A stretch of 64,000 bases of DNA, from contig NC_089982.1 in assembly GCF_036417845.1 (NCBI RefSeq), positions 69,949,684 to 70,013,683 on the forward strand, given 5' to 3'. Below, one piece after another: positions 62,801-64,000 of this stretch. The translations under genes and the position numbers were made by a program. The stretch comes from Apteryx mantelli. Its lineage: Eukaryota > Chordata > Aves > Apterygiformes > Apterygidae. Below the pieces are notes generated by a model. That model had not been told where the DNA came from. It was given only the letters and a program-made list of their open reading frames with translations, and did not search any database. Numbering within the stretch: the stretch's first letter is position 1; each line of letters opens with the position of its first letter.

Positions 62801-64000
62801 ACTGAAGAGTCACCCAAACTAATTACTGGTCATTCCAAAGCTATGGGCAAAATTAATCCTTCTCTTTGTAGTTTTTAGGACTGTTTTTATGGCGTGAATA
62901 GTTTAAAGGGGTTCACAGAATGATTAAAGTTAAAACTTCTGGAGAGAAGGAATCTACTTAGTATCCTGCAACTATTTCTGTTTCAAAAGAAAAACTGTTA
63001 AAAATAACAGAGGATAATTAACAAGATGTAATCTGAGTCCAAAGTATATAGAAATCTAAATGTGGACAATGACTTCTTGTCTGTTTGTCTTCTGGAACAT
63101 GATGCTGTTATTCTCTTTCTCACGTATTTATCCACAAGCATATCCAGACTGTGTTTTGCATTTGTGAACTCTTTAAGGCTTCTATATTTATTTCATTACT
63201 ACCAGGATGGGAGTTTACTTTATGCAAGATGTATTTGTGTGTTTGCTTTTATTTATGGATGACTGAAATTCAATATGTTACTCAATATATAAATAGCACA
63301 AAAAATGCTTAGATATAGCTAAGAAAATACAATAATTCTGAAGACGTCCTTGGGGTGTATGCAACGTAGGCTCCGATGTTAGACTTGTGACGCTTAAGTG
63401 TGGTATTAGGCCTATTGGTCTCTTAATTGAGGCTTTCCCTGAGGAAGGATTGAATTCTAGTAAAATAAAAAATTTAGCTGTGATCTTCTTTCTAGGTTTA
63501 TGTATTTAAGACAATTGTTTTCTCAAACACTGTCTCATCTTTCCATTAACCTCTCTGGGCTCAGGCCAGACTCATAATAGCTGTTGTAACTTGTATGTAA
63601 TTTCCAGACCTAGTTTTGCAGAGGGATAAGGTGTATATGGAAAAAAAAATAAACAGAGGAAAACCTCCATGGATATATTAATAATCAAAATGTTGTTCTT
63701 CTTGAGTTAGATACCTATGTCTTTTCATACTACAGTTTTGTAGAAATGCGATTAATGGAACAGCTATTGTGGACCCAGGAATACCCTAAGTGATCTGGTC
63801 TGAAAAGGCTATCTTCTGTTTCTGATAGTGTCCTGTGTCAGAAAGTATAGCCATATCTTTTAGTCAAGTAATTCAAAAAGGAAGCTGCTAATAAGCAATG
63901 AAAGCAAAAATCCATGGGAAATGTAATCAGAAGCATTAATATGACTCATACAGAAGTCAGTCATTTGAGGGGAGATAGTGTTGGCTGACAGGGGAGAAAA

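Larger units (their letters stand above)
46003..64000 (+). other. FAM184B intron 1 (5' part), extending past the window
   Basis: Starts at the donor GTAGGT after exon 1. No long coiled-coil frame (the expected exon 2) occurs on the plus strand to the end of the window. Contents are two ancient CR1 relics (52.6-53.0 and 55.5-56.9 kb), homopolymer runs (C and A at 49.36-49.39 kb, T at 61.47-61.49 kb), an unidentified minus-strand open frame at 47.37-47.68 kb, and otherwise plain A/T-rich sequence. Confidence 0.75.

Noticed and set aside
1-64000. CRISPR arrays, operons, ribosome binding sites, rRNA genes, bacterial insertion sequences
   Set aside because: None seen; the window is vertebrate nuclear DNA with spliced genes and LINEs.

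Overview
This is a vertebrate nuclear window, most likely from a bird. The evidence is split genes with GT-AG introns, CR1 LINEs as the main recognisable transposon (one copy is long and nearly intact and ends in the ATTCTGTG-type 3' repeat), no Alu- or L1-like repeats, and the NCAPG-FAM184B gene order known from amniotes. No bacterial, plasmid or phage features were seen.

The left 60% (about 4.0-37.8 kb) is one complete gene on the minus strand: NCAPG, the HEAT-repeat CAP-G subunit of condensin I. I placed all 21 coding exons by hand. All splice phases agree, and they join into one open frame of 3,111 nt (1,036 codons plus stop). Exon 1 lies in a strong CpG island (about 37.5-38.65 kb) that carries a perfect TCTCGCGAGA palindrome and a CHR-like TTTGAA on the sense strand. 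Intron 17 holds a 2.9-kb CR1 element on the opposite strand. Intron 19 holds a shorter CR1 3' end, and introns 3, 5, 12 and 13 hold ancient CR1 pieces.

From about 38.65 to 45.45 kb there is AT-rich intergenic DNA with no gene I can support. It separates the divergent NCAPG and FAM184B promoters.

At 45,868-46,002 on the plus strand lies the first coding exon of FAM184B, a coiled-coil protein gene, inside a second GC-rich promoter region. No further FAM184B exon was found up to 64,000, so 46.0-64.0 kb reads as its first intron, about 18 kb or more. That intron carries two ancient CR1 relics and an unidentified coding-like stretch on the minus strand near 47.3-47.7 kb.

The first 4 kb lies downstream of NCAPG. 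In mammals LCORL is the convergent neighbour there, but no LCORL exon could be confirmed.

I saw no clearly new biological system. The points most worth a second look are the unidentified antisense open frame in FAM184B intron 1, the promoter motif pair, the nearly intact CR1 with an altered endonuclease motif, and a 25-base poly-U tract just after the exon 14 donor of NCAPG.
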